DNA from: Streptococcus ovuberis
Lineage (GTDB): Bacteria > Bacillota > Bacilli > Lactobacillales > Streptococcaceae
DNA length: 64,000 nt
Reading direction: 5' to 3'
Assembly: GCF_012396585.1 (NCBI RefSeq)
Contig: NZ_JAAXPR010000004.1
Coordinates: 124,001 to 188,000 of the forward strand
In this document: positions 1 through 9,411 of the stretch, one piece after another
How the letters are laid out: the number at the start of each line of letters is the position of its first letter
Numbering within the stretch: the stretch's first letter is position 1
Notes under the pieces: model-generated
Seen by the model: only the letters and a program-made list of their open reading frames with translations
Databases searched by the model: none
Told to the model about the DNA's origin: nothing
Position numbers and translations under genes: made by a program

Positions 1-2939
1 GCGAAGGTTACTTGACCACTGTCACGATTTACTGTACCAACAACAGTGTAGCTGTCTTTGGTTGGTGTGTAGTCATTTGGCGCTTTAACCTCATTGAGAA
101 TATAGGTGCCAGCAACCAAATCTTTAAAGGTCACCGTACCATCTTTGCCACTGACTGCCTTACCAATAAGCGTTTTCTGATCTGCTGACCAGAGGGTAAA
201 CTCTGCACCTTCTAGAGCTTTTCTAGACCCTAGCTCGACTTTTTTGAAGCTAAAGTGCCCTTTCACGCGGGTGTTGGTCACATCATAGCTCTTGCCATCG
301 TCGTAAGATGCTGCATATCCTGCTGGCACATCTTTTTCGCGGACCGTGTACTTAATTCTCGTGCGTTGGCCATTTGTTGCGACCTTTTCTTTTGGTAGAC
401 CTGTAAAGCTGTAACTCCAGTTATTGTCACTTGTAACAGTGGCTGTTTTTGAGGTTGGTACACCATCTTCCCAGAGTTCAACCACCACTGATTGCGGACG
501 GTCGCTTGGTTGATCCCCAATCCAGTGTTTGCGACCTCGTACAGTCACCTCAGGGTCACAGACCTCCGATGCCGCACTGGTCAAATCATCTAAAGTATTG
601 ATTGGGAATTTATTGATATAGGTTGATTTGTTCAGCTCGCCAGCTGCAAAGTTAGAAGCTTCAAAAACACGATCAGGATAATCTGGACTAGGCACAGCAG
701 TCTGACCATTAAATGTCAAAGCCGAAACTTGTAACGTTCGTTGTGAACCATTCCAAACCTCTGACGTTAGGAAAATCCGATATTGCCCGCCCGCAAAAAC
801 ACGAGTGATCCCATCTATAGAATATTCAAAGTTATTCCCATCGCGGCTAATATTGACTGCAGCAGGCGCCCTTAAACTACCCGCCTTAGCTGGTGCTGAC
901 CAAGATCCATTCTCATAGTCTGGCGTGCCGTCTGATTTCTTGGGACCAGTATAACGCAACATGTAGAAGTTATAGTTTAACGGATCACGTACAGGAGAAT
1001 CCAAAGCGGTTCCATTAAATTTGGTCTCATGTCCTGGATAAAGAATATCTCCATTTTCATAGAGTACAAAGTCTCCATCAGATACTGGAATCCAATTTCC
1101 AGCTACTGACCATTTTGATGGATCAGCTTGGTGAAGCGACGGAATAATCTTAACTGGCCGTACAGTTCCGCCCGTAACAACCGAAGGGTTTTCAATGTCA
1201 GATACACGGTACATGTAAATATTAGGGTCCGCTAACACCTTGACAAAGAGATACTTCCCGTCCGTTGACATCTCTCCTGAGTTAACCTTGCGGAAGTTAG
1301 GATGAGTATAAAAGCTTCTCCCATTGTAAACTTGGGAATCACGCTTAACCGATTCAACGATGCCACCTAATCTAATCTGCTTAATCAGACTACCATTTGA
1401 ACCTGCCGAAGGATTCATAACCGCAACTTCACCGTTATCTGCTATCCCATAAAGATAGCCAGAGGTTCGGCTATAGGAGATGGCATGACCAAAAGTTCCA
1501 GCACTACCGTCTAATTTGTTTGGGAAGTTAACTGTTCGTGTAACCTCAGTACCATTTTTCAGCATGTAGGCACTATTTGTAGCCGACACATACATGAAAG
1601 TTTTACCACCGGCATAACATTGTCCACCGAGAGCGCCTTCATAGTTTTTAACACTCCAGTTATTAGCCGAAATCTCTTCGTAGGTTGCATACCAGTCCGT
1701 TATCGCATCTTCTTTGATTGTCCAGTTGATGCCTTCGTGGTTTTCATCATACTTCGGCAATCCTTCAAAGCTAATTTTTTGCTTGGCCCCCTTTTGTGAC
1801 GACAGTTGTTTTGTTCCAGCTGCTTTATACTCTTGACCATTCTTATACACGCGGAAAGTTGCCTTCTGGTCACCACTTGGCTTATCCACCCACTCTTTAT
1901 CAATAGTAACTGTAACCTTTGCTGTTTTAGGGTCTTTTAATTCATTCGGCACACGAACATCCATAGCTTGCTTAACAAAAAATGTCACGCTTTCTTGCTG
2001 AATATTGTGTGTGCTATCGGATGTGTGTTGGGTCAAGATATACGTCCGTGAAACAGGTAGGTCTAATTTATACGTTCCTTTCTCATCAGTCGTAATATCT
2101 TGCCAAGTGCCATCTTCAAAGACTAAGCGATACTTAGCATTCGGAATTTTGATGGTGTCATCACCCTTTTCAAAGGTATTGATGATAACACTAGTTGTTT
2201 GAGTTTTCGGTAAGTGTATCGTCTGTGTTTGAGTAAGCGATATAGGGTCTAATCTAGCTGGACTAAGTTGTACCCCTTTATGATCATACTGATAGGGAAC
2301 CTCAACTAGTGTTAGTGTATAGGTTCTATCCTTGGACAGCCCTTTTAGTGTGAACTGCCCTGACTTATCCGTTGTACCGACATAAATCTGACCCAGATCA
2401 TCCGTCACTCGAACAGTGGTGTAAGGAATGACAACAGATTCATTTTTATCTTCGACAACCTTAATGGTCATTGTGCCGACCGTCTCAGGATTATACGGCG
2501 TGTTGCTCACGGTCACATCAGCATACTCGGGATATTTAAATAAACCTGGAGCTGGGATATTTACCTTAACAGGATTTGGGATCCCCAGATAGCCATCCGG
2601 TGCCGAGATTTGAGTAATACTATAATCACCTGCTGTCAGCCCTGCGACATACGCATAGCCATCTCGGCTACTGGAAACTTCCCATTGGCCACCGTTACTG
2701 GATTTCACCAAAAATTTAGCTCCAGAAACTGGTTTTGTTGTGTTTGCTGTATCTACAACCTTAATTCGTAAAGTCGTCGAATTTGCCGCTCTCAGGCTAA
2801 AACCGCCACTGAGTGTTTCTGCAAAAGCGCTATTGATGGATTGATAGTTAAACCCAACTACGAGAGTGACTATCGCCAACAATCCCCACAACCAGTTCCG
2901 ACGCTTACTGTGTTGCTTGTTTCTATATCGTCTTTTCAT
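1..2939 (-). CDS. Cna-B/SpaA-type surface adhesin or pilus-tip-like protein (partial, runs off left edge)
   Basis: Read on the minus strand, an open frame runs from an ATG at 2939 to the window edge, at least 979 residues with no stop. It opens with a basic N-terminus and a hydrophobic core (WLWGLLAIVTLVVGF), then an A-x-A-like cleavage region (SAFAE). After that come SpaA/Cna-B prealbumin-like domains at about residues 50-150, 160-260 and 260-330, and a larger Cna-B domain at about 345-430 (begins DKEWVDKP). A block of roughly 360 residues (430-790) is not Cna-B and has propeller-like repeats of G-x-Y-L-Y and D-G-K-Y-L-F. Cna-B domains resume at about 798 and 891. Cna-B domains commonly form intramolecular isopeptide bonds. 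The sortase signal, if any, lies outside the window. It starts 29 bases after the CHAP gene and may share its transcript. A role in host attachment is inferred. Confidence 0.85.
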   Translation of the reverse strand, partial: MKRRYRNKQHSKRRNWLWGLLAIVTLVVGFNYQSINSAFAETLSGGFSLRAANSTTLRIKVVDTANTTKPVSGAKFLVKSSNGGQWEVSSSRDGYAYVAGLTAGDYSITQISAPDGYLGIPNPVKVNIPAPGLFKYPEYADVTVSNTPYNPETVGTMTIKVVEDKNESVVIPYTTVRVTDDLGQIYVGTTDKSGQFTLKGLSKDRTYTLTLVEVPYQYDHKGVQLSPARLDPISLTQTQTIHLPKTQTTSVIINTFEKGDDTIKIPNAKYRLVFEDGTWQDITTDEKGTYKLDLPVSRTYILTQHTSDSTHNIQQESVTFFVKQAMDVRVPNELKDPKTAKVTVTIDKEWVDKPSGDQKATFRVYKNGQEYKAAGTKQLSSQKGAKQKISFEGLPKYDENHEGINWTIKEDAITDWYATYEEISANNWSVKNYEGALGGQCYAGGKTFMYVSATNSAYMLKNGTEVTRTVNFPNKLDGSAGTFGHAISYSRTSGYLYGIADNGEVAVMNPSAGSNGSLIKQIRLGGIVESVKRDSQVYNGRSFYTHPNFRKVNSGEMSTDGKYLFVKVLADPNIYMYRVSDIENPSVVTGGTVRPVKIIPSLHQADPSKWSVAGNWIPVSDGDFVLYENGDILYPGHETKFNGTALDSPVRDPLNYNFYMLRYTGPKKSDGTPDYENGSWSAPAKAGSLRAPAAVNISRDGNNFEYSIDGITRVFAGGQYRIFLTSEVWNGSQRTLQVSALTFNGQTAVPSPDYPDRVFEASNFAAGELNKSTYINKFPINTLDDLTSAASEVCDPEVTVRGRKHWIGDQPSDRPQSVVVELWEDGVPTSKTATVTSDNNWSYSFTGLPKEKVATNGQRTRIKYTVREKDVPAGYAASYDDGKSYDVTNTRVKGHFSFKKVELGSRKALEGAEFTLWSADQKTLIGKAVSGKDGTVTFKDLVAGTYILNEVKAPNDYTPTKDSYTVVGTVNRDSGQVTF

Positions 2940-2968
2940 GGTTCTTCTTTCTCTTAATTCCTCTCTCA

Positions 2969-4858
2969 TCACCGTTTACCAATAACATAAGTTAGTTGAC
3001 TGGCTTCTTCCGCAGAAAACATCCGGTAAGAAATCACACCTAGCCCTTCAGCATTTGATTCAGAGATAAGAATCGAGCCATCTTCCCCGATTGCTTCAAC
3101 GATGGCAACGTGACCATGAGTCAATGAGGCACCCGCCTGACCCGGTGAAAATGATATCGCATGGCCAACCGCTGGTTGATTGGTTATCTCGTACCCAGGT
3201 TTAGACTGCCATTGGCCGCCATCTCCCATGTAGGGATCAAACTCAATTCCTAGCTCCGCAGCTCGGTTATAAACATACCATGTGCACTGTCCCCATGGAT
3301 AAGATTGCGTCAGGTAATTTCTTGTGTCAATTTTCTTGCTCAGTGTGTATTTTTCTGGAATAGTCGTGTAACTGGTACCTGCTACCGTTGCTGAAGCAGG
3401 TATTTCTGGGGCACTTGGTGTCCCGCCATGCTCATCAATCCAACGGTCGATATCCTCCATAAAGGCAACACGAACTTTGGCACTCTCATCGTCAAAGTAG
3501 AGCTGACCAGATTTTTTACTGTCAAGAGTATTTTCTTGATTAGCTTTATATTTCTCGTCTTGTTTTTTTACACTTTGGTTTTTCTCTTGGCGTAAGAAAG
3601 CTGCCAAAGCTACGACATGTTCTTCATCTGTTGCGTCTGGCTTATCTGAACCGTGTTTCCACAATTTAGGTTGCTCTGAACTACCGCTCTCAACAAAACC
3701 AAGAGAACTATCTTGCATAGCATAGGCCATCAACACTCGTGCATCAATTCCGCTTATTTGTTGCCAATTAAGAAGTTTCTCTCCTGTGACACGAGTTGAT
3801 TCCGTCTCACTACTTAGTAGGGCGATAAAACCGTCTAATTGCTCAGCAGTAATCCCATAGCGTTGTTTAAACATATCGTGTTCGTAGGCCGTGTCACGAG
3901 ACCAGTGCTCAACATAAGGATTCTGTGCAACTAACAAGCGCGTTCCATCAGAAATCGTTGCTGCACGTGGCGTTTCTGCTTTATCCTTGTCCTCCTCCGA
4001 TTTATCCTTAGATTTGTCTTTGTCAGACTTTTTGTCGCTATCTTTTTTGTCTGATTGGCTAGAGCCATCTTTATTTTCACCCAACTTGTCCTTAGCTTTT
4101 TCTACCAAGTCCTCGTCATAAACATAGGTTAGTCGAGTTTCTCCGCTAACAATCCCATCTTCCAAAGTAAAATCCGTGCTGGTGACAACATGACCTTCGC
4201 TTGTACGCTCCAGTTGACCATCTGGTGTCTTATTGGCTAAACCAACGAGACGATACACTTTATCGTTTGCCTTAATTTCTAAGCGGCGTTGCGCCGAGAC
4301 GTTATAGGCTGTATCTATCGGTTGAGTAGCAAGCAGCACCTCATCTGGGGACAACTGATTCCCTTTACGATCCACATAGGTAGCCACAACGCTACCTGAC
4401 GCTGGTGCAAACGCAATCGGAACACTCGCTTGCTCATCTTTTATAACGAAATCAATAGCGATCTGACCGTTTTCTAACGTTTTCCAAGGAAAGACTCCTT
4501 CAAGTGGAATATAACCTGCTGGACGGGACAAATGAATCTGATACGCTCCTGAAGGCAAATCATTGACAAGAATGCGCCCAGACTCGTCTGTTTTCCCTTG
4601 TACAATCAGCTGGTTGTTAGCGTCAAAAAGTAAAAAGGGCAACTCAATTGCCGCTGGTTCTCCAATTTCCTGAACACCATTTCGATTGCCATCAAAGAAA
4701 AGAGCGACTTGTTTTACAACTGCTGTTGCATCTGCCGACTCATTTTCGGAAACAACAACTTGCGTGTTCTCAGCATTTGCATTTATATTTGCATGGAACG
4801 CACCGAGAATCACAGAACTGACAAGGAGCCCGACAACTCCAGCTTTCTTCTTATTCAT
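2969..4858 (-). CDS. Exported CHAP-domain amidase with SdrB-like, MucBP and linker regions
   Basis: A 629-residue exported protein. A signal peptide at 1-29 ends near NANAE. Residues about 50-140 resemble an SdrD-B/Cna-B domain (D-G-N-R-N-G-V-Q-E-x-G-E-P). Residues about 155-250 resemble MucBP (ATYVDRKGNQL). A Lys/Asp/Ser-rich linker follows (about 255-295), then a helical glucosaminidase/lysozyme-like region (about 305-470). The C-terminal CHAP domain carries Cys525 (GQCTWY), His583 (HGHVAIVE) and Glu600/Asn602 (ESN), the expected catalytic set for a peptidoglycan amidase or endopeptidase. There is no LPXTG motif or TM at the C-terminus, so it is probably secreted and held by its repeats. 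A modest AAAGG precedes the ATG. It lies directly upstream of the Cna-B adhesin, so local wall remodelling for adhesin or pilus display is a reasonable inference. Confidence 0.85.
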   Translation of the reverse strand: MNKKKAGVVGLLVSSVILGAFHANINANAENTQVVVSENESADATAVVKQVALFFDGNRNGVQEIGEPAAIELPFLLFDANNQLIVQGKTDESGRILVNDLPSGAYQIHLSRPAGYIPLEGVFPWKTLENGQIAIDFVIKDEQASVPIAFAPASGSVVATYVDRKGNQLSPDEVLLATQPIDTAYNVSAQRRLEIKANDKVYRLVGLANKTPDGQLERTSEGHVVTSTDFTLEDGIVSGETRLTYVYDEDLVEKAKDKLGENKDGSSQSDKKDSDKKSDKDKSKDKSEEDKDKAETPRAATISDGTRLLVAQNPYVEHWSRDTAYEHDMFKQRYGITAEQLDGFIALLSSETESTRVTGEKLLNWQQISGIDARVLMAYAMQDSSLGFVESGSSEQPKLWKHGSDKPDATDEEHVVALAAFLRQEKNQSVKKQDEKYKANQENTLDSKKSGQLYFDDESAKVRVAFMEDIDRWIDEHGGTPSAPEIPASATVAGTSYTTIPEKYTLSKKIDTRNYLTQSYPWGQCTWYVYNRAAELGIEFDPYMGDGGQWQSKPGYEITNQPAVGHAISFSPGQAGASLTHGHVAIVEAIGEDGSILISESNAEGLGVISYRMFSAEEASQLTYVIGKR

Positions 4859-6313
4859 TTTAATAAGACCTTTCGATTTTATAGACTACTTTGGCTGTTA
4901 ATGATAAAAATAAGTAGGCGACCTTAATCCTATAACACTCCATCAAGAACCTAGTGATTAGAGTCTTATATAGGCCGACACCTCACTAGCACTACGCTCT
5001 AAGACTGACGACCAATTGTTGCTTAAAAAAGCGCACTCTGGCAAAACCACTCTTGCGCAGTGTGATACTGTTTTATTTAATTTTTGATTTGATAAATATA
5101 CAAAACTAGTATGAATAACTTATTTTTACTTAACGCTCTCACTGATGATTATTTTACTCACAACCATCATTTAACTTTAAAGTCTCCTACACTTAAGGAT
5201 ACTCTTTTTTATAGCAAAAATCAACTGGTATTTTGTATTTTTTTTATGATTGTTTTAAATAATCTCATCGCACAGAAACTTAAAGCAACAAAAGTTTTTG
5301 TAAACCGTTTTCCTCGCTGAGCTTTGCTCGCTTTTTTAGTTTGCCACCCCGAATCATTAACTTCTACCTCTTTGAAAATACACAAAACACAGATAAAATA
5401 CCTCAAAAATTAGATAAGATTGCAAGAAAAGAGATTAGACACGCCTGTTTTCCAAAACTGTATCAACTAAGTTAGCCCCCTACTGTAACCCAGAAAAACT
5501 TGATAGGGTATTTATTCAGTCAAAGACTTTCTAGGAATCCTAGCTCTTTTCTCCGCTATTGCTAATAGATATTGTTACGAAATATCACTTCTTCTTTCTC
5601 TATAGCCCGTGTCACCTCAATAAGCATTTAAGGGCTTATTGTCCCCCATTTCCTAAGATAGCTCAGCGTCGCAAGTAGACTAATTATGTCTTATTAGCTC
5701 AAATGGCTTTCTCGTTTCACTAGTTTTACGCCCTTCCCTGTCAGAGAGATGATGACTTTCGAGAATCATTCCGCCAGCATAACCACCATACTTTTGTGCA
5801 TCTCACCTCCCATTATCCCTCTTCTTTTCTAAAGGCCAAATTCTGCCCAAAACCAAGAAAGACACCTGCCTTTTCACACAAATCTCTGCGAAACACTGGT
5901 CTTCTAATGCTTCTTTCTTCCCATTGGCCCTCGCTTCTCTTGCATTATAGCACTCTAAAAATAGCAACTTGAACTTTCTGTAAACCAGTTAATTTAAAAG
6001 CATCGTTACCCTCAAATTGCCAAGAATTAGGTAGCCTTTTTTCATGCAAAAAATTGACTCTGGTTTTGGAATGGTTTCCCAATGCTCCCCAGAGCGACCA
6101 CGTTTTTTTAGCCCCCTGATCCTCCTAATAAAGATAGAACGTTTTCCAAACCTAATTCCGTGCCTTATGGCTTTATTTGGAGCACATATGAAATAAAAAC
6201 AAATAACCCAAACGATACCATCTAAGTTTGTATTGCCATATAAATCAAGGTGCCTAACAGAAGAAAATCAGCCAAACTTCAAAAGTTCAGCTGAAGGTAT
6301 CATAGAATAAGGA
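4859..6313. other. 1.45-kb stretch without a credible gene
   Basis: Six-frame reading gives only short frames (the longest about 69 codons near 5111-5320) without ribosome sites or recognisable families. The left part must contain the promoter of the CHAP gene, but no clean -35/-10 pair stands out. The remainder (5400-6300) reads like decayed coding or mobile DNA, but I could not assign an ancestor. Confidence 0.6.
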
Positions 6314-7180
6314 TTAGACCAACTTCTTGGCCAAAGCAAAGTTTCCGAGGGTAGCTGAGCCATTATCAGCCACCGCAGGTCTTACAATATAGTCTTCAAC
6401 GGCAGGTACTGGCAAGTAACCGTTTAAAAGTTCTTCGAAGTAGGTGTGGACTCGTTTAAGCATATGATCTTGAGCCATGACACCTCCACCAAAGACGATT
6501 ACTTCCGGCCTAAACATCATGGTCGCCTGAATAGCCGCCTGCGCAATGTAGTAAGCTTGCTTATCCCAGACATCGGAATCCAAGCCGATATGCTCTCCTC
6601 GAACCCCTGTCCGCGCTTCTAGAGATGGGCCTGCCGCCATGCCTTCAAGACACCCTTTGTGGAAAGGACATACTCCTTCAAAATCCTCTTCTTGTGGGTG
6701 ACGCGCCACATAGGTGTGCCCCATTTCAGTATGGCCAATGCCTCCGATGAAATGGCCATCTTGGTAAGCACCCGCACCAATCCCGGTCCCAATCGTGTAA
6801 TAAACCAAGCTATTCACAGTTTGCCTAGCAATTACTTCCCCATAGGCTGATGAATTCACATCCGTCGTAAAATAAACAGGAATACCTAACGCTTTCTGAA
6901 TCGGGCCTACCAAATCAACATTAGCCCAGTAAGGTTTTGGTGTGGTCGTCACATAGCCATACGTTTCTGATTCAGGCTCAATGTCAATTGGACCAAAAGA
7001 ACCGATAGCCAGTGCTTCAAGGCCTTCAAATTGCGCAAAAAAAGCGATGGTCTTGGCAATGGTTTCCTCTGGTGTTGTGGTTGGAAACTGTGTTTTTTCA
7101 ACTATTTCAAAAGCTTCATTGCCAACTGCACAGACAAATTTTGTCCCACCAGCCTCCAGACTACCAAATAAACGTGTCAT
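6314..7180 (-). CDS. scrK: Fructokinase, ROK family
   Basis: A 288-residue sugar kinase that phosphorylates the fructose released when ScrB cleaves sucrose-6-phosphate, feeding fructose-6-phosphate to glycolysis. The N-terminal phosphate loop is GSLEAGGTKF. ROK signature residues include GIGHTEMGH followed by VCPFHKGCLEG, whose His and Cys residues form the structural zinc site of this family. The catalytic Asp is in TTDVNSSAYGE. The length is normal. The gene lies downstream of scrA on the same strand, 98 bases away, with its own extended -10 in the gap, so it is probably transcribed both from the scrA promoter and locally. Assignment rests on family motifs and the scr context. Confidence 0.95.
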   Translation of the reverse strand: MTRLFGSLEAGGTKFVCAVGNEAFEIVEKTQFPTTTPEETIAKTIAFFAQFEGLEALAIGSFGPIDIEPESETYGYVTTTPKPYWANVDLVGPIQKALGIPVYFTTDVNSSAYGEVIARQTVNSLVYYTIGTGIGAGAYQDGHFIGGIGHTEMGHTYVARHPQEEDFEGVCPFHKGCLEGMAAGPSLEARTGVRGEHIGLDSDVWDKQAYYIAQAAIQATMMFRPEVIVFGGGVMAQDHMLKRVHTYFEELLNGYLPVPAVEDYIVRPAVADNGSATLGNFALAKKLV

Positions 7181-7212
7181 ATTTTCTTCCTCATTTTCAT
7201 TTTCTACACTTT

Positions 7213-7241
7213 ATTATATCACAAAACCATTCCATGAATCA
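7213..7241 (-). promoter_or_regulatory. Promoter of scrK (extended -10)
   Basis: On the minus strand TATAAT (7213-7218) is preceded by TG one base upstream, an extended -10. The -35 around 7236-7241 (TGATTC) is weak. It lies about 33 bases before the scrK ATG. Confidence 0.6.
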
Positions 7242-7269
7242 GTAAAAGGAGCCGGAGCCCCTCTTTACT
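7241..7269 (-). terminator. Imperfect hairpin between scrA and scrK
   Basis: AGTAAA at 7241-7246 pairs with TTTACT at 7264-7269, and the GC-rich interior (GGAGCC / GGCTCC-like) also pairs. It sits just after the scrA stop and has no long T-run, so it probably attenuates read-through into scrK rather than fully terminating it. Confidence 0.5.
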
Positions 7270-7278
7270 TATCAAGAT

Positions 7279-9192
7279 CTACTTAATCAATTTCAAGAAG
7301 GCGTCGCCGTTAGCAACACTTCCTGAAGCCAAGCTTTCAACAGCCGCATAATCAGCTGTGTTTGTTACGATAACCATAGTTGTCGTGTCAAGGCCAGCTT
7401 CTGCAATCACTGCTGGATCAAAGTAACCCAAGATATCACCAGCTTTCACTCGGTCTCCAGCAGAAACCTTCATGTCAAAGCCACGACCGTTCAAGGAAAC
7501 CGTATCAATCCCAATGTGAATCAAGATTTCAGCACCAGTAGCTGTTTTCAAACCGTAAGCATGGCCCGTTTCAAAAGCGATGGTTACTTCAGCATCTGCA
7601 GGCGCATAAACAACACCTTCAGATGGTTTTACTGCCAAACCTTTCCCCATCGCACCTGATGAAAAGACTGGGTCAGAAACATTTTCAAGAGCAACCACTT
7701 CACCAGCAAGTGGGGAAACCAACGCTTCACCAGCTTGATCAGCAACGGCTGAAGCTGGTACAGCAGAAACACGTGGTTGTGTTTTAATTGGCTTTTCAGT
7801 AGCAACAGGGGCTTTTTCTTCATCTTCAAAACCGAAGAAGTATGTCAATGCAAAACCTGCTACAAACGATACAGCTACCATAAGGAGGTATTGCAAGAAT
7901 TGACCGTTAAGGTAAAGAAGCGTTCCTGGAATAATGGTGATCCCAAAACCAGTACCCGCAAGACCAAGAAGAGAGGCAACCATACCACCAAGAGCACCCG
8001 CAGCGAGTGACAAGAAGAATGGCTTACGGTAGCGCAAGTTCACACCAAAGATGGCAGGCTCAGTAATCCCCAAGAAGGCTGCAAGAGCTGCTGGGAAAGC
8101 AAGGGCTTTTAATTTCGCATTTTTCGTTTTCACACCAACCGCAACCGTTGCCGCACCTTGAGCGGTCATGGCAGCAGTAATGATAGCGTTGAATGGGTTA
8201 GCACCTGTGTTGGCAACCAATTGTGATTCAAGCAAGTTGAAGATATGGTGAACACCAGATACCACGATGACTTGGTGAACCCCACCAATCAAGAGACCAG
8301 CAAGACCAAATGGCAAGGCAAGAAGAGCATTTGTCGCTGCAAGGATGTAGTTTTCAACCACGTGGAAAACAGGACCGATGACAAAGAGGCCTAGGATAGA
8401 CATCACAAGAAGAGTGATGAATGGCGTTACCAAGAGGTCAAGCACTTCTGGCACATACTTGCGGACAAACTTCTCAAACTTCGCACCAACGATACCGATG
8501 ATGAAGGCTGGAAGAACCGACCCTTGAAGACCAACGACTGGAATGAAGCCAAAGAAGGTCATCGGGGTAACATCACCACCTGATGCAACTGCCCAAGCGT
8601 TCGGCAGAGAGCCTGAGATAAGCATCATCCCAAGAACGATACCGATGGTTTGGTTCCCACCAAAAACGCGGAAAGTTGACCATACCACAAGGGCTGGAAG
8701 GACGATAAAGGCCGTATCCGTCAAAATTTGAGTGTAAGTGATAAAGTCAGCATTATATTCTGCAACACCCAAGAACTTCATTACTAATTCCTGAGTCAAA
8801 AGACCACGGAATCCCATGAAGAGACCTGTCGCTACGATCGCTGGGATGATAGGAACAAAGACATCACCGAAAGTACGGATGGCACGTTGGAAGGCATTGC
8901 CTTGCGCAGCTGCTTCTGCTTTTTGTTCACTAGTTGTTGCTGTTGGTAAGCCAAGCGCAACCACTTCATCGTAAATCTTGTTAACTGTACCTGTCCCGAA
9001 GATCAATTGGTACTGGCCTGAGTTGAAGAAAGCACCTTGTACTTTTTCAATGTTCTCTGCACGATCCTTGTCGATTTTAGCTTCGTCAACGACCATGACA
9101 CGCAAACGAGTCGCACAGTGAGCTACGCTTCTAACGTTCTCACGTCCACCGAGCGCCTCGATGACTTCTTTTGCAATTTGTGTGTTATCCAT
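7279..9192 (-). CDS. scrA: Sucrose-specific PTS enzyme IIBCA
   Basis: The start at 9192 (MDNTQIAKEV) is preferred over an in-frame ATG ten codons earlier because it follows a good AAAGGGGAG site. The 637-residue product imports sucrose as sucrose-6-phosphate. EIIB occupies about 1-90, with the phosphorylated Cys26 in AHCATRLRV. The multi-span EIIC follows at about 100-460. An Ala/Pro linker leads to EIIA at about 495-625, with the active His in LIHIGIDTVSLNG. Fused B-C-A order and length are typical of streptococcal ScrA. Transcription is divergent from scrB, across a shared region with ScrR-type operators and a cre-like site. Neighbours scrK, scrB and scrR complete the sucrose pathway. Confidence 0.96.
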   Translation of the reverse strand: MDNTQIAKEVIEALGGRENVRSVAHCATRLRVMVVDEAKIDKDRAENIEKVQGAFFNSGQYQLIFGTGTVNKIYDEVVALGLPTATTSEQKAEAAAQGNAFQRAIRTFGDVFVPIIPAIVATGLFMGFRGLLTQELVMKFLGVAEYNADFITYTQILTDTAFIVLPALVVWSTFRVFGGNQTIGIVLGMMLISGSLPNAWAVASGGDVTPMTFFGFIPVVGLQGSVLPAFIIGIVGAKFEKFVRKYVPEVLDLLVTPFITLLVMSILGLFVIGPVFHVVENYILAATNALLALPFGLAGLLIGGVHQVIVVSGVHHIFNLLESQLVANTGANPFNAIITAAMTAQGAATVAVGVKTKNAKLKALAFPAALAAFLGITEPAIFGVNLRYRKPFFLSLAAGALGGMVASLLGLAGTGFGITIIPGTLLYLNGQFLQYLLMVAVSFVAGFALTYFFGFEDEEKAPVATEKPIKTQPRVSAVPASAVADQAGEALVSPLAGEVVALENVSDPVFSSGAMGKGLAVKPSEGVVYAPADAEVTIAFETGHAYGLKTATGAEILIHIGIDTVSLNGRGFDMKVSAGDRVKAGDILGYFDPAVIAEAGLDTTTMVIVTNTADYAAVESLASGSVANGDAFLKLIK

Positions 9193-9225
9193 TTGCAAAA
9201 ACTCCCCTTTAATTGAATTCATTTG

Positions 9226-9358
9226 TTGAAAGCGGTTTACAGTATCTTTCGTTTTCTATTGTATCACTTTTTTAAAATATGTCAACCGTTTGATATAAAA
9301 TATTTTAAAACAACATAAAAAAGTTGATTTTTAGCCAGAAAACGGTTACTATTATAAT
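9226..9358. promoter_or_regulatory. Divergent scrA/scrB control region with ScrR operator and cre candidates
   Basis: Leftward scrA promoter: TTGACA (9280-9285, minus) and TACAAT (9258-9263, minus) with a 16-base spacer. Rightward scrB: TATAAT at 9353-9358 with a poor -35. Three copies of an AACGGTT/AGCGGTT-type word lie at 9229-9238 (AAAGCGGTTT), 9284-9291 (AACCGTTT, opposite orientation, overlapping the scrA -35) and 9339-9347 (AAAACGGTT, just upstream of the scrB -10). These fit LacI-family ScrR binding. TGAAAGCGGTTTACA at 9226-9240 is one base off a CcpA cre consensus and lies just downstream of the scrA start site. Confidence 0.75.
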
Positions 9359-9411
9359 AGTGACTAGGAAGATTCTGACTAACCCTAGACATAGATTAGA
9401 GGAGAGATAAA

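Noticed and set aside
5111..5320. 69-codon plus-strand frame in the gene-less stretch
   Set aside because: No ribosome site, low-complexity AT-rich composition, and no family likeness.
5690..5830. Short minus-strand peptide (MHKSMVVMLAE) behind GGAGGTGAG as a possible signalling peptide
   Set aside because: Only 11 residues with no Rgg-type regulator or processing signal next to it. The ribosome-site match is probably chance.
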